Numbered from the stretch's first letter, positions 7,956 to 16,560 are shown. The stretch is DNA of 19,082 nt from Gemmatimonadota bacterium (GCA_029862935.1 JAOTWK010000023.1:1-19082), one strand, 5' to 3'. Program-made: numbers and translations. The notes: generated by a model not told the origin, from the sequence alone.

Positions 7956-7970
7956 CGCAGCTTCGCTGCG
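7956..7970 (-). other. Short perfect hairpin in the hslV leader
   Basis: The minus strand reads CGCAGC-GAA-GCTGCG, a six-pair stem with a three-base loop, about 21 bases upstream of the hslV start. No T-run follows, so it is not a standard terminator. It may stabilise or process the hslV message. The rest of the xerC-hslV gap (7935-8073) contains no gene or convincing promoter. Confidence 0.4.
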
Positions 7971-8073
7971 AGACGACTCTGACGACGCCGACGATTGACA
8001 TGCGGCGCCTCCGGCATCTGCATCAACAAAGCTCTCTTCTCGCAGTCGTCCATGTCGTCTCAGTGTCAGTTCT

Positions 8074-9036
8074 TCACGCCCGCGGATGCGCCTTCTGATA
8101 CACCTTCTTGAGATGTGCCACGCTCGTATGAGTATACACCTGGGTGGTGCGCAATGAAGCGTGACCTAGGAGCTCTTGCACCGCGCGCAGGTCGGCGCCC
8201 GCATCCAGCATGTGCGTCGCGAAGCTGTGCCGTAAGCTGTGAACCTTGAGACCCACGCCCTCGTCCAGACCGCGCAGGTACCGCCGCACGATTGCCTGCA
8301 CACCGCGAGCCGACAGGCGTTTGCCTCGAAGCGATAGGAATACGGCGCGGCGATCGACACGTCGTGACTTCGAGTCGGCCAGTAACTCGTCACGCTCGGT
8401 CAGCAACCGTCGAAGGGCCCGCGACGCATATCCACCGAACGGAATGATTCGCTCCTTCTTGCCCTTACCCCTGACCTTGACCTGCTCGGACACGATGTCC
8501 ACATCGGACACGTTGAGGCCTGCGAGTTCCGACAGGCGCATGCCCGTCGCGTAGAACAGCTCGAGGATCGCCAAGTCACGAATCGGACCGAACCCCCCGT
8601 CAGAGGCCATCGCCGTGGCGTATTCAAACATCATGTCGATCTGTGCACGATCGAGCACCCCGGGGAGCCGCCGCTCGAGCTTGGGTGTGCGCACTCCGCG
8701 GGCTGGGTTCTCGTCGATGCCGTACCTCGTGCCGAGGAAGCGATAAAAGGTCCGGAACACGGAGACCGCACGCGCGATCGATCGCTTCGAGAGGCCGCGC
8801 CGTGTGAGATCCCCCATGAAGGAGCGCACCGCCAGCCGATCGAGCGATTCCCAGCTCCATTGCGTGGTCCCACCATAGTAGTCGTCGCAGAAGGTCTGGA
8901 GCAGGGCCAGATCACGCCCGTACGCCTTGACCGTGTGCGGAGAGTCGTTCCGTTCCTTGGCGAGGAATACCAGGAACTCGTGGATTTCCGGCCTGAGGGC
9001 GGCTTGGGCAGGCGGCTCAGTGCGGCGTGCAGCCAT
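8074..9036 (-). CDS. xerC: Tyrosine recombinase XerC/XerD
   Basis: Xer recombinases resolve chromosome dimers at dif near the terminus. The 320-residue protein has an N-terminal SAM-like DNA-binding domain (about 15-105) and a C-terminal catalytic domain with the full set of active residues: Arg167 in [12 protein letters not shown], a Lys in the KGKKER hairpin (191-196), His266 and Arg269 in HSLRH, His292 in LLGHASL, and the nucleophile Tyr301 in VYTH. The start is ATG at 9036, overlapping the trmFO stop as TGATG; the frame stays open 54 codons upstream, but only inside trmFO. Being between trmFO and hslV, as in the Firmicutes codV locus, favours xerC over xerD or an integrase. Nothing around it suggests a mobile element. 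Confidence 0.92.
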   Translation of the reverse strand: MAARRTEPPAQAALRPEIHEFLVFLAKERNDSPHTVKAYGRDLALLQTFCDDYYGGTTQWSWESLDRLAVRSFMGDLTRRGLSKRSIARAVSVFRTFYRFLGTRYGIDENPARGVRTPKLERRLPGVLDRAQIDMMFEYATAMASDGGFGPIRDLAILELFYATGMRLSELAGLNVSDVDIVSEQVKVRGKGKKERIIPFGGYASRALRRLLTERDELLADSKSRRVDRRAVFLSLRGKRLSARGVQAIVRRYLRGLDEGVGLKVHSLRHSFATHMLDAGADLRAVQELLGHASLRTTQVYTHTSVAHLKKVYQKAHPRA

Positions 9037-10349
9037 CACACCGGAATAGTAGCCACTTCGTCCGCAAAACGATGCATGGCTGCCAATGCGCGCTCGGACA
9101 ACAGTTCTCTTTTGCGACGTTTGTCCCGGACACGCGACTCCAACGGCGGAAGGAGTCCGAAGTTGGCATTCATCGGCTGGAAGCGGCTCGGGTCGCACTC
9201 ATGGAGGTAGCGCAGCAACGCACCGAGCATCGTCTCGGCGGGCGGGAGGAGCGGCGGGCTACCTGCCAGCGCACGCGACAGATTGATCCCAGCCTGCAGT
9301 CCCGTGGCCAGTGACTCCGTGTACCCTTCGACACCTGTCAACTGCCCAGCGAACATCGTGAGCGGATCATCCGGCAGCGCGAGCGACGCCGTGAGCGCGG
9401 CAGGCGTGTTGAGATACGTGTTACGGTGAACACTCCCGTAGCGATAGAACTCCGCTTCCGCCAGACCGGGCAGGCTTCGCACAATCCGTTGCTGCTCACC
9501 GATCTTCAGCCTGGTTTGGAAACCGACCAGATTCCACATCTGCCCAGCACGGTCCTCCCGGCGGAGCTGCACCACGGCGTGCGGCTCCGTGCCGGTCCGC
9601 GGGTCCGGCAAACCGACCGGCTTGAGCGGCCCGAAGCGCATGGTCTCCCGTCCTCGACGGGCCATTTCTTCGATCGGGAGGCATCCCTCGAAGAACGGGA
9701 TGGGATCGAACTCGTGGGCGACATGCTGCTCTGCCGATACCAGCGCATCGACCAACGACTCGTAGGCGGCGCGACTGAGCGGCACGTTCAGGAAATCATC
9801 GCCGTCACCCTTCCCGTACCGGGACAGCCGATACAGCTCGCCCTCGTCCACCGAATCGCCGTCAACGATCGGTGCAATCGCATCGTAGAACGCCAACGAC
9901 TCGATGCCCAATCGACTCCGGATGACCATGGCCAACGCATCCGAGGTAAGGGGACCCGTCGCCACGATGCCCGGTGTGGGAAGCTCCATCGCTTCCTCGC
10001 GCACGACCTGGATGTTCGGATGGTTGGCAATCCGCCGCGTCACTTCCCGGCTAAACAGGCTACGGTCGACCGTGAGCGCAGCACCACCGGGAATGCGCGC
10101 GTGCGCTGCAACGTCCATCAGTAGACTGCCAAGCACGCGCAACTCGGCCTTCAACAGGCCGTGGGCATTCGTAAGTTCTAGCGATTTGAAAGTGTTACTG
10201 CAGACGATCTCGGCGAGGTGCTCCGATTGATGGGCCGGCGTGGTGCGATGCGGGCGCATCTCGACCAGAGTGACGACCACCCCGCGCTGGGCCAACGCCC
10301 AGGCGGCCTCGCATCCCGCCAGGCCGCCGCCCACCACGGTGGCGTTCAC
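9036..10349 (-). CDS. trmFO: TrmFO, folate- and FAD-dependent tRNA m5U54 methyltransferase
   Basis: TrmFO makes 5-methyluridine at position 54 of the tRNA T-loop, using methylene-tetrahydrofolate as carbon donor and reduced FAD. The 437-residue protein begins with an FAD-binding ATVVGGGLAGCEAAW (3-17). It has the two family cysteines: Cys50 in VCSNTFKSLELTNAHGLLK and Cys223 in FFEGCLPIEEMARRG. GVEGYTES and NANFGLLPPL in the C-terminal part are also typical. The start is taken as GTG at 10349, overlapping the topA stop as GTGA. A longer frame reaches 10409, but it runs through the topA end and adds no family sequence. The ribosome site is weak, which fits coupling to topA. The related GidA/MnmG is excluded by length and by the CSN and EGC motifs. 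Confidence 0.94.
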   Translation of the reverse strand: MNATVVGGGLAGCEAAWALAQRGVVVTLVEMRPHRTTPAHQSEHLAEIVCSNTFKSLELTNAHGLLKAELRVLGSLLMDVAAHARIPGGAALTVDRSLFSREVTRRIANHPNIQVVREEAMELPTPGIVATGPLTSDALAMVIRSRLGIESLAFYDAIAPIVDGDSVDEGELYRLSRYGKGDGDDFLNVPLSRAAYESLVDALVSAEQHVAHEFDPIPFFEGCLPIEEMARRGRETMRFGPLKPVGLPDPRTGTEPHAVVQLRREDRAGQMWNLVGFQTRLKIGEQQRIVRSLPGLAEAEFYRYGSVHRNTYLNTPAALTASLALPDDPLTMFAGQLTGVEGYTESLATGLQAGINLSRALAGSPPLLPPAETMLGALLRYLHECDPSRFQPMNANFGLLPPLESRVRDKRRKRELLSERALAAMHRFADEVATIPV

Positions 10350-12760
10350 TGCGATGCAGCTGCGCTCGGCGCCGACTCCGGGATGAACTCCTCTTCGCAC
10401 TTGAGACACCGGCGATATTCACCACGCGCCTTGGTCGCGCGCTTTTCGGCACCCACGAACTTGCACGACGGACACTCCTCCGGCACGGGACGATGCCACG
10501 TCGAAAAGTCACAATCCGGATAGCGTGAGCAGCCGTAGAACGACCGTCCGCGTCGCGTCCGCCGCTCAGTCAGGTCACCTTCCCCGCACTTGGGACACGT
10601 GACACCCAAGGGAATGGGACGCGTGTGCTTGCACTCGGGATACTTGGTGCACGCGAGGAACTCCCCGTATCGTCCCGTCTTGATGACCATCGGTGCTCCA
10701 CAGTCGCGACACTTTTCCTCCGTGGGACGGTCAGGGACCTTGTCGCTCTTGAGCGGCTGCGTATAGCGGCACTCGGGATATTTGGTGCAAGCGATGAACG
10801 GTCCGAACCGGCCACTCTTCACCGTGAGCTTGCCACCGCATTCGGGACACGGTTTCTTCTCGAGATCCTCGACGTCATGAGCCTCGCGGATGAGGGCGGC
10901 CGTGTCGATGGATTCCAATGCCTTCGCAAATGGCCCATAGAAGTCCTTGAGCACCCTCTGCCAACCCAGCTCTCCTTCTTCGACCTTATCCAGCTCCGTC
11001 TCCATCAGCGACGTGAATTCGACGCTGAAGATGTCAGGAAAGCGGCTCACCATGACGCGAGTCACCGTCTCTCCCAACTCTGTCGAATGGAAGCGGCGGT
11101 TCTCCATACGTGCGTACCCGCGGTCGCGCAGCGTCGAGATGATGGAGGCGTAGGTACTGGGGCGACCAATCCCGTCCCCTTCGAGCTCTTTGACCAGACT
11201 CGCCTCACTGAACCGGGGCGGTGGTTCGGTGAAGTGCTGATTCGGCGTGATCTTGTGCACCGCCGCCTCATCGTCCTTCTCGAGCGCCGGCACCGGTGAC
11301 AGATCTTCGAACGTCTGCCCCTCTTCCTTCTCCTTCGTGTCGGCGTAGAGCACGTGGAATCCGTCGAAGACGGGTACCGATCCGGTTGCGCGGAAGAGAA
11401 ACCCTTTGACGTCGAAATCGATCGTCGTGGTGTCGTACACGGCCGGCGTCATTTGCGAGGCGACAAACCGAAGCCATATCAGCTGGTAGAGCTTGAATTG
11501 ATCGGCTGAAAGGTCACGCTTGATATCGTCGGGACGGCGATTCACATCGGTGGGCCGGATCGCCTCGTGAGCCTCCTGCGCCCGTGCCGTTTTCTTGGTT
11601 CGATAGAAATTGGGTTTGGCTGGCAGATACTGCTCACGGTAATGCTGGCCAATGAAGGCTCGGACCGCCTCAATCGCGCCCGCGCTGACGCGCGGCGAGT
11701 CAGTTCGCATGTACGTAATGAGTCCGACCGCACCTTCCTGCCCAAGCTCCACACCCTCGTACAAGTCCTGCGCCGCACGCATCGTCCGCTTTGCGGAGAA
11801 CCCAAGCCGTTTGGCAGCTTCCTGCTGTAGCGTGCTGGTGATGAATGGTGGTCCCGGCCGTTTGCGCCGCTGCTTGCGCTCCACGCGGCTCACAACAAAC
11901 GGCTTGCCGCTCACGGCGTCGACGATCGCCTTGGCCTTCTTCTCAGAATCGAGCGCGGGTGCCTTACCATCGATCTTGTGCAGCTTCGCCGTGAACCGCT
12001 TGCGCTTGGCCTCGAGATCGGCCTCGATCGACCAATACTCCTGTGGCTTGAAGTCGCGGATCGCCTGCTCACGCTCGACGATCAACCGCAACGCCACGGT
12101 CTGGACGCGGCCGGCCGAGAGTCCGCGCTTCACAGCTTTCCAGAGCAGCGGGCTCGCCTTGTACCCAACCAGGCGATCCAAGATACGTCGGGCCTGTTGC
12201 GCATCGACTTTTTGCTCGTCGATGGCCGATGGCGCGTCGATCGCTTCTCGGATGGCCTCCCGCGTGATCTCATGGAACAAGACGCGGCGGATCTTCGAGC
12301 CGTCGCCAAGTTGCTCCGCCACATGCCACGCGATCGCCTCCCCTTCCCGGTCCGGGTCCGTGGCCAGCAGGACCGACGACGCCTCTTGGGCGGACCGTTT
12401 GATCGCGGCCAGTTGCTTGCCTTTGCCACGGATCGTCACGTACTTGGGCGCGAAGCCGTTCTCGATGTCCACGCCAAGCTCACGCTGCGGCAAATCGCGG
12501 ATGTGCCCGACCGTGGCTTTCACCGAGTACCCGGGATCCAGGTATTTCGAGATGGTGCGGGCCTTGGCCGGCGATTCCACTACAACGAGCGTCTTACCTG
12601 CACCAGCGCGCTTCGTCGCAGCCGGTTTGCGTGCACCCGACGTCTTCACTGCACGCTTCGTCGACTTCTTCGTGGTCGCAGCAGCACGCGACGTCGACCG
12701 CTTCGTCTTCGTCGCTTTCTTCTTCGGTTTCGTTGCTTTCCGCTTCGTTCTCGTCGCCAT
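10346..12760 (-). CDS. topA: DNA topoisomerase I with a basic N-terminal tail
   Basis: This type IA topoisomerase relaxes negative supercoils. From ATG 12760 it has 804 residues. Residues 1-54 are almost only Lys, Arg, Thr, Ala and Ser, resembling histone H1 tails; the usual enzyme start GKTLVVVESPAKA comes at 55. The Toprim acidic motif TDPDREGE is at 134-141 and the active Tyr350 is in ITYMRTDSPR. GDGIGRPSTYA and other core motifs are intact. The C-terminus carries four zinc-ribbon modules starting near Cys638, 684, 722 and 763, each with paired cysteines, which bind single-stranded DNA. An in-frame TTG at 12808 would add 16 residues but lacks a good ribosome site; the ATG site is also weak. 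It heads a topA-trmFO-xerC group with overlapping junctions. Confidence 0.95.
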   Translation of the reverse strand: MATRTKRKATKPKKKATKTKRSTSRAAATTKKSTKRAVKTSGARKPAATKRAGAGKTLVVVESPAKARTISKYLDPGYSVKATVGHIRDLPQRELGVDIENGFAPKYVTIRGKGKQLAAIKRSAQEASSVLLATDPDREGEAIAWHVAEQLGDGSKIRRVLFHEITREAIREAIDAPSAIDEQKVDAQQARRILDRLVGYKASPLLWKAVKRGLSAGRVQTVALRLIVEREQAIRDFKPQEYWSIEADLEAKRKRFTAKLHKIDGKAPALDSEKKAKAIVDAVSGKPFVVSRVERKQRRKRPGPPFITSTLQQEAAKRLGFSAKRTMRAAQDLYEGVELGQEGAVGLITYMRTDSPRVSAGAIEAVRAFIGQHYREQYLPAKPNFYRTKKTARAQEAHEAIRPTDVNRRPDDIKRDLSADQFKLYQLIWLRFVASQMTPAVYDTTTIDFDVKGFLFRATGSVPVFDGFHVLYADTKEKEEGQTFEDLSPVPALEKDDEAAVHKITPNQHFTEPPPRFSEASLVKELEGDGIGRPSTYASIISTLRDRGYARMENRRFHSTELGETVTRVMVSRFPDIFSVEFTSLMETELDKVEEGELGWQRVLKDFYGPFAKALESIDTAALIREAHDVEDLEKKPCPECGGKLTVKSGRFGPFIACTKYPECRYTQPLKSDKVPDRPTEEKCRDCGAPMVIKTGRYGEFLACTKYPECKHTRPIPLGVTCPKCGEGDLTERRTRRGRSFYGCSRYPDCDFSTWHRPVPEECPSCKFVGAEKRATKARGEYRRCLKCEEEFIPESAPSAAASQ

Positions 12761-12837
12761 GGTCGTCGTCAGGTCTTCTCTCGCGGAAACGTCGTTCAGT
12801 CCCTTCAACCGTCTCTCAACAGGCGAGCCGTTGAGGT

Positions 12838-12887
12838 GTCCCCGGAGGGACCGACGGCCCAGACGGACGCGAACGCCACCTGGGCCG
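12838..12887 (-). other. Two hairpins in the topA leader
   Basis: The minus strand can form CGGCCCAG/CTGGGCCG (12887-12880 with 12862-12855; eight pairs, 17-base loop) followed by GTCCC-TCCG-GGGAC (12851-12838). Both lie in the roughly 135-base leader between the predicted topA promoter and the ATG. Neither is followed by a T-run, so termination is not indicated; an effect on translation or RNA stability is possible. Confidence 0.4.
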
Positions 12888-12900
12888 AAACATTCAAGTT

Positions 12901-12930
12901 ATTATCTATAAACGACTTACACAGTGCCAC
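12901..12930 (-). promoter_or_regulatory. Possible topA promoter
   Basis: In the 204-base aroK-topA gap an AT-rich island in otherwise GC-rich DNA contains GATAAT (12906-12901, five of six for the -10 box). Eighteen bases upstream lies GTGGCA (12930-12925, four of six for the -35 box). Transcription would begin near 12894. The position fits a separate topA unit, but the -35 box is weak. Confidence 0.45.
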
Positions 12931-12964
12931 ACGTCTGCGGTTCGCCGCGACGCGGCGCGCATAG

Positions 12965-13480
12965 TTACCACCCGCCCGCCGATCGCGCAAGCGCGACCAC
13001 GTGCTGGACAACGTGCTCGACCGACTGACCGGTCGTCTCAACGGCATGACCGGCTCGCTCATAGAACACGCGCCGCGCTTCCCACAGTTCCAGCATGCGT
13101 TCCTTCGCAGCTTCCCCCTTGAGGAGTGGCCGGTCACCGCACTGGGCCACGCGCTGGGATGCCTCATAGGGCTCTGTCACGAGGTGCACGAGCAGCGCAC
13201 AAGCCGCGTCGGCCAACGTGTGCGGTTGCGCTGCCCAGCCACCGCCTGGAGCGATCACGCTTGGGCGCTCCTGGAGCAGCGCCCGGACGACAGACCGTTC
13301 CAAGTCACGGAACGCGGGCTCACCGCGCTGCTCGAAAATCTCTGTGACTGTTTGCGCTTCGGTCTCTTCGATCAGTGCGTCAACGTCGACAAAGCGTGTG
13401 TCCAGCTGCTGTGCGACGTGACGTCCAACAACGGTCTTGCCGGAGCCCGGAAGACCGATCAGCATGATGTGACGCTTCAC
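12965..13480 (-). CDS. aroK: Shikimate kinase
   Basis: Shikimate kinase phosphorylates shikimate at O3, the fifth step to chorismate. The 171-residue protein has Walker A GLPGSGKT (9-16), the shikimate- and Mg-binding region VDVDALIEE with Asp34, Arg58 in FRDLE, the APGGGW loop (78-82) and the lid residue Arg117 in GDRPLL. These positions agree with E. coli AroK numbering. The start is GTG at 13480, overlapping the aroC stop as GTGA; a TTG three codons upstream (13489) is the alternative. It follows aroC directly, so two shikimate enzymes are co-transcribed. Cysteine and histidine content is unremarkable. Confidence 0.94.
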   Translation of the reverse strand: MKRHIMLIGLPGSGKTVVGRHVAQQLDTRFVDVDALIEETEAQTVTEIFEQRGEPAFRDLERSVVRALLQERPSVIAPGGGWAAQPHTLADAACALLVHLVTEPYEASQRVAQCGDRPLLKGEAAKERMLELWEARRVFYERAGHAVETTGQSVEHVVQHVVALARSAGGW

Positions 13481-14664
13481 GCGTCCCAACGGTGCTCGAG
13501 CCGCGACACATAGGCGTCATAACTGCGGCGCATGTCTCTCAAGGAGTCCCCGCCAAATTTCTCAGTCATTGCCTGCGCGAGAACCATGGCTATCATGGCT
13601 TCGGCAATGACCCCCATCGCCGGGACGGCCGTCACGTCGGATCGTTCCGACTGCGCGGAGGCCGTCTCGCCTGTGTCGAGGCTCACGGATTCAAGGGGAC
13701 GCATGAGGGTGCTGATGGGCTTCATGGCTGCCCGCACCACCAAGGGCTCCCCGGTAGTCATCCCACCCTCGAGCCCGCCAGCTCTGTTCGTGTGGCGCGA
13801 CACCATGCCCGTTCGCGGGTCCCCACCCGGCGCGATCTCGTCATGGGCTTCGGATCCGGCCATGCCAGCCACCGCGAAGCCACTTCCAATCTCGACACCC
13901 TTGACGGCCGGAATCGACATGACGGCCTGCGCCAGACGTGCATCCAGACGGCTGTGCCACGCCACGTGTGAACCCAGTCCCACCACCACACCGCGCGCCA
14001 CGACTTCCGCGACGCCGCCGAGGGTGTCACCTCTGCGTTTGGCCTCGTCGATCGCCGCCACCATTGCATCCGACGTCGCTCGATCGAGGCACCGCACTGG
14101 TGACTGGTCCGCTACCTCGTTGAGCGGCACAGGCACCTCCGTCACGTTAGGCGCGCGAATCGGCCCCAGCGACAGGACGTGGCTCCCAATCTCCACGCCG
14201 AATGACTGTAACAAGATCCGGCACACGCCAGCTGCGGCTACCCGTGCCGCGGTCTCGCGCGCACTGGCGCGCTCGAGCACGTCGCGTGCGTCCTCACGGT
14301 CGTACTTGAGTGTCCCCACGAGGTCGGCGTGGCCCGGCCGCGGTCGGGTGAGCCTTCGCTGGCGCGGCGGGGCACCCGGTGGATCAGGCTCGGCAGCCAT
14401 GATGTCCTTCCAGTTCTCCCAATCGCGGTTCCGGATCAGCAGGGCGATCGGTGATCCGATCGTTTCGCCGGCCCGCACGCCGCTCAACACCTCCACGCCG
14501 TCGTCTTCGATCTTCATGCGGGCGCCACGGCCATACCCAGCCATGCGCCGGCGCAGTTGATGGTCAATGTCGTCTGGGACGAGGGGCAGCCCTGCCGGCA
14601 TCCCCTCGAGGATGACGACCAACCCTTTCCCATGGGATTCGCCGGCTGTAGTGAACGTGATCAC
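13477..14664 (-). CDS. aroC: Chorismate synthase
   Basis: Chorismate synthase removes phosphate from EPSP to give chorismate, using reduced FMN. The 395-residue protein shows TTAGESHG (5-12, His11), RPGHADLVGTLKY (109-121), ERASARETAARVAA (131-144), HTNRAGGLEGGMTTG and RSDVTAVPA, which together cover the family signatures. The start is GTG at 14664, six bases after a strong GGAGG; a frame extending to 14697 runs through the terminator hairpin and is rejected. The ribosome site directly follows the U-run of the pilQ terminator, so how aroC is transcribed is unclear. The gene overlaps aroK. Confidence 0.95.
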   Translation of the reverse strand: MITFTTAGESHGKGLVVILEGMPAGLPLVPDDIDHQLRRRMAGYGRGARMKIEDDGVEVLSGVRAGETIGSPIALLIRNRDWENWKDIMAAEPDPPGAPPRQRRLTRPRPGHADLVGTLKYDREDARDVLERASARETAARVAAAGVCRILLQSFGVEIGSHVLSLGPIRAPNVTEVPVPLNEVADQSPVRCLDRATSDAMVAAIDEAKRRGDTLGGVAEVVARGVVVGLGSHVAWHSRLDARLAQAVMSIPAVKGVEIGSGFAVAGMAGSEAHDEIAPGGDPRTGMVSRHTNRAGGLEGGMTTGEPLVVRAAMKPISTLMRPLESVSLDTGETASAQSERSDVTAVPAMGVIAEAMIAMVLAQAMTEKFGGDSLRDMRRSYDAYVSRLEHRWDA

Positions 14665-14675
14665 GAACACCCTCC

Positions 14676-14711
14676 AAAAAGACCCAAGCCCGACCACTGG
14701 TCGGGCTTGGG
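14676..14711 (-). terminator. Intrinsic terminator between pilQ and aroC
   Basis: CCCAAGCCCGACCA (14696-14683 complement) pairs perfectly with TGGTCGGGCTTGGG across a one-base centre, so a hairpin of about 12 pairs with a small loop forms. On the minus strand it is followed by TCTTTTT (14682-14676). It would end the pilMNOPQ transcript about 56 bases after the pilQ stop. The next bases are the aroC ribosome site GGAGGG (14675-14670), so terminator and aroC leader touch. Confidence 0.85.
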
Positions 14712-14766
14712 AGAACCACTCACACGTGTCGGGGCACCGTGTGGGCCCCGGGGACCTACCGGAAGA

Positions 14767-16560
14767 TCAGTTACCCGATACGTCCGGCAGTTCGACGATG
14801 TGTGGCGTCACCAAGATCAGGAGGTCGTTGCGCTCCTCGCGCTGCCGTGTCACCCCGAACAGGTTGCCGATGATCGGCAGGTCGACCAGGAACGGAATCC
14901 CACTCTTGGACAGCGTCACTTGGGTCCGCGTCAAACCGCCAATGACGGCGGTCTGGCCGTCGTTGACCAGCACCTGGCTGCTCGCGCGACGGGTGGTCAG
15001 GTTGAAGCCCGCGTCGGTGCTCACCTGCTCGAACGACGACGCCTCCGTCAGGATGTCGAGCAGCACTTGGCGGTTAGCCGTCACATGCGGCGTGACCAGC
15101 AGTCGAATGCCGCTTTCGACCAACTGAATGCTCGCGGCCGCTGCCGATTGCGCACCAACGTCCACCACCCGGATCGGTGTCCGGTCGCCCACGAGAATCT
15201 CGGCCTGCTGGTTGTCCGATGTGGTCACCACGGGCTCTGCCTGCTCGTCGGCAAGCTGGACCTCTTGGAGCGCCTGGAGCCATGCCGTCAGGCTGAACCG
15301 GCCGATCGCAACCGAGAACAACACGTCCAGCGCCGTAGACGGAAGCTCTGCATCAGCATTCGCCACACCGGCTATCACGTCGCCACCCAAATCGACGACT
15401 GCCGGGACCTCACGCGGATCATAGGGCTCGTAGGCGTCGGCGATTCCATCGCCATCGATGTCCTGTCCGGTCGACGGATCGGGTCGCTCAATCACCGTAT
15501 TGAAGAACGTTTCCTGAAATGGGTCGCCGGGAGCGTGGGAATTGAACCAGTCGTCAGCCCAGTCATACTGAATGCCAAGGTCCAACACGTCCGTTCGACT
15601 CACGACGATGATCTTGGCTTGGATGGAAACCTGCGGAGTCGGAATGTCCAACCCGCCGACCAGGTCCTCCATCTGCTCCATGCGTCGCGGTACATCGGTG
15701 ATGACGAGGCTGTTCGTCGCCGTGTCGGCCACGACAGTCCCGCGGTCTGACTTGGCACCGTCGAGCACTTGGAGGAGCGAGGTCGCCTTGGCGTAGTTGA
15801 CCCGCAGGATCTTCGTGTTGACTGGTTCGATCGAGTCCCGAGCCGCCAGCGCGGCACGGGTGTCGACACGAATGATGCCATACTCATCCTCGTCGGCCAT
15901 CAGACCCTGCGCGTCCAGGATTGCCTGGAACGCAACGTCCCACGGCTGATTCCGGATGCGCGCGGTGACGAAGCCGTCCACCTCGCGCCCGAGCACGATC
16001 GTCCTACCACTGAGCTCGGCGAAGCCCTCCATGACCTCGGCGACGGACGCGGAGTCATAGGACGCCGTGACGACCGGCTGCTGAGACGCGAACGCCGGCG
16101 GAGGCGGGGTTGCCGAGGCGTAGAGCTCCTCTGCGGCTACCCGATCAGCCGGAGTGACCGATGACCACGCCGAAAACTTCCGGTCCGCGCCAATCGAGAT
16201 GCGGATGGCATTGTCGGCGTACTCCAGCTCGTAGCCTTTGAGCGACTCGAGCTCGAGCACGATCCGCACGACATCGCTCCGGAACTGCGCCGAGCGAATG
16301 TTGACGATGCCGCCGCGATTGCGACCGTCGTACGCGATGTTCGGCATCTCGAGCGTTGCGCCCATGACGTCGATCACCAAGCGCGCCGGGTTGTCGAGCG
16401 TGAAGTCTTGGACACTCACGCTGCCGGTCACGTCGATGACGACGAAGGCACGACCGGCGCCCGGCACGACACTCACCGCCTTGACTTCGCCTGGCGCCCC
16501 AAGGGCTTCGGGCGCCATCAGGATGAGCCCGACCAGGGCAAGCACGATTGACCGCTTCAT
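14767..16560 (-). CDS. pilQ: Type IV pilus secretin PilQ
   Basis: PilQ forms the outer-membrane ring through which the pilus passes. The 597-residue protein has a signal peptide (1-21, cut after ALG), an AMIN peptidoglycan-binding domain (about 25-125), an STN-type domain (about 163-235), a secretin N domain (about 248-310) and the C-terminal secretin channel (about 310-592), including VPRRMEQMEDLV and the SGIPFLVDLPIIGNLFG signature (552-568). Inside the channel region an insertion contains D367-I-D369-G-D371-G-I-A-D375-A-Y-E378, spaced exactly like an EF-hand calcium loop. The start is ATG at 16560, overlapping the pilP stop as TAATG, with ribosome site GGGAGGG. It is short for a PilQ (often 600-900), with a single AMIN domain visible. 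It ends the operon before a terminator. Confidence 0.93.
   Translation of the reverse strand: MKRSIVLALVGLILMAPEALGAPGEVKAVSVVPGAGRAFVVIDVTGSVSVQDFTLDNPARLVIDVMGATLEMPNIAYDGRNRGGIVNIRSAQFRSDVVRIVLELESLKGYELEYADNAIRISIGADRKFSAWSSVTPADRVAAEELYASATPPPPAFASQQPVVTASYDSASVAEVMEGFAELSGRTIVLGREVDGFVTARIRNQPWDVAFQAILDAQGLMADEDEYGIIRVDTRAALAARDSIEPVNTKILRVNYAKATSLLQVLDGAKSDRGTVVADTATNSLVITDVPRRMEQMEDLVGGLDIPTPQVSIQAKIIVVSRTDVLDLGIQYDWADDWFNSHAPGDPFQETFFNTVIERPDPSTGQDIDGDGIADAYEPYDPREVPAVVDLGGDVIAGVANADAELPSTALDVLFSVAIGRFSLTAWLQALQEVQLADEQAEPVVTTSDNQQAEILVGDRTPIRVVDVGAQSAAAASIQLVESGIRLLVTPHVTANRQVLLDILTEASSFEQVSTDAGFNLTTRRASSQVLVNDGQTAVIGGLTRTQVTLSKSGIPFLVDLPIIGNLFGVTRQREERNDLLILVTPHIVELPDVSGN

Noticed and set aside
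8074..9036. Integrase of a mobile element
   Set aside because: It sits in a conserved housekeeping block with overlapping junctions and no attachment repeats or cargo genes nearby.
9037..9198. Longer XerC N-terminus
   Set aside because: The extra 54 codons lie inside trmFO and do not resemble Xer proteins; ATG 9036 fits the family start.
11652..12911. 419-codon plus-strand open frame opposite topA
   Set aside because: It is Ser/Arg-rich, lacks domains and mirrors a complete topoisomerase gene.
12917..12931. Sigma-54 site TGGCAC in the topA leader
   Set aside because: The -24 half is good, but the base pair at -12 reads GT and not GC, with no TTGC.
14557..15750. 397-codon plus-strand open frame opposite pilQ
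   Set aside because: It crosses the terminator and mirrors the PilQ secretin domain; no motif supports it.
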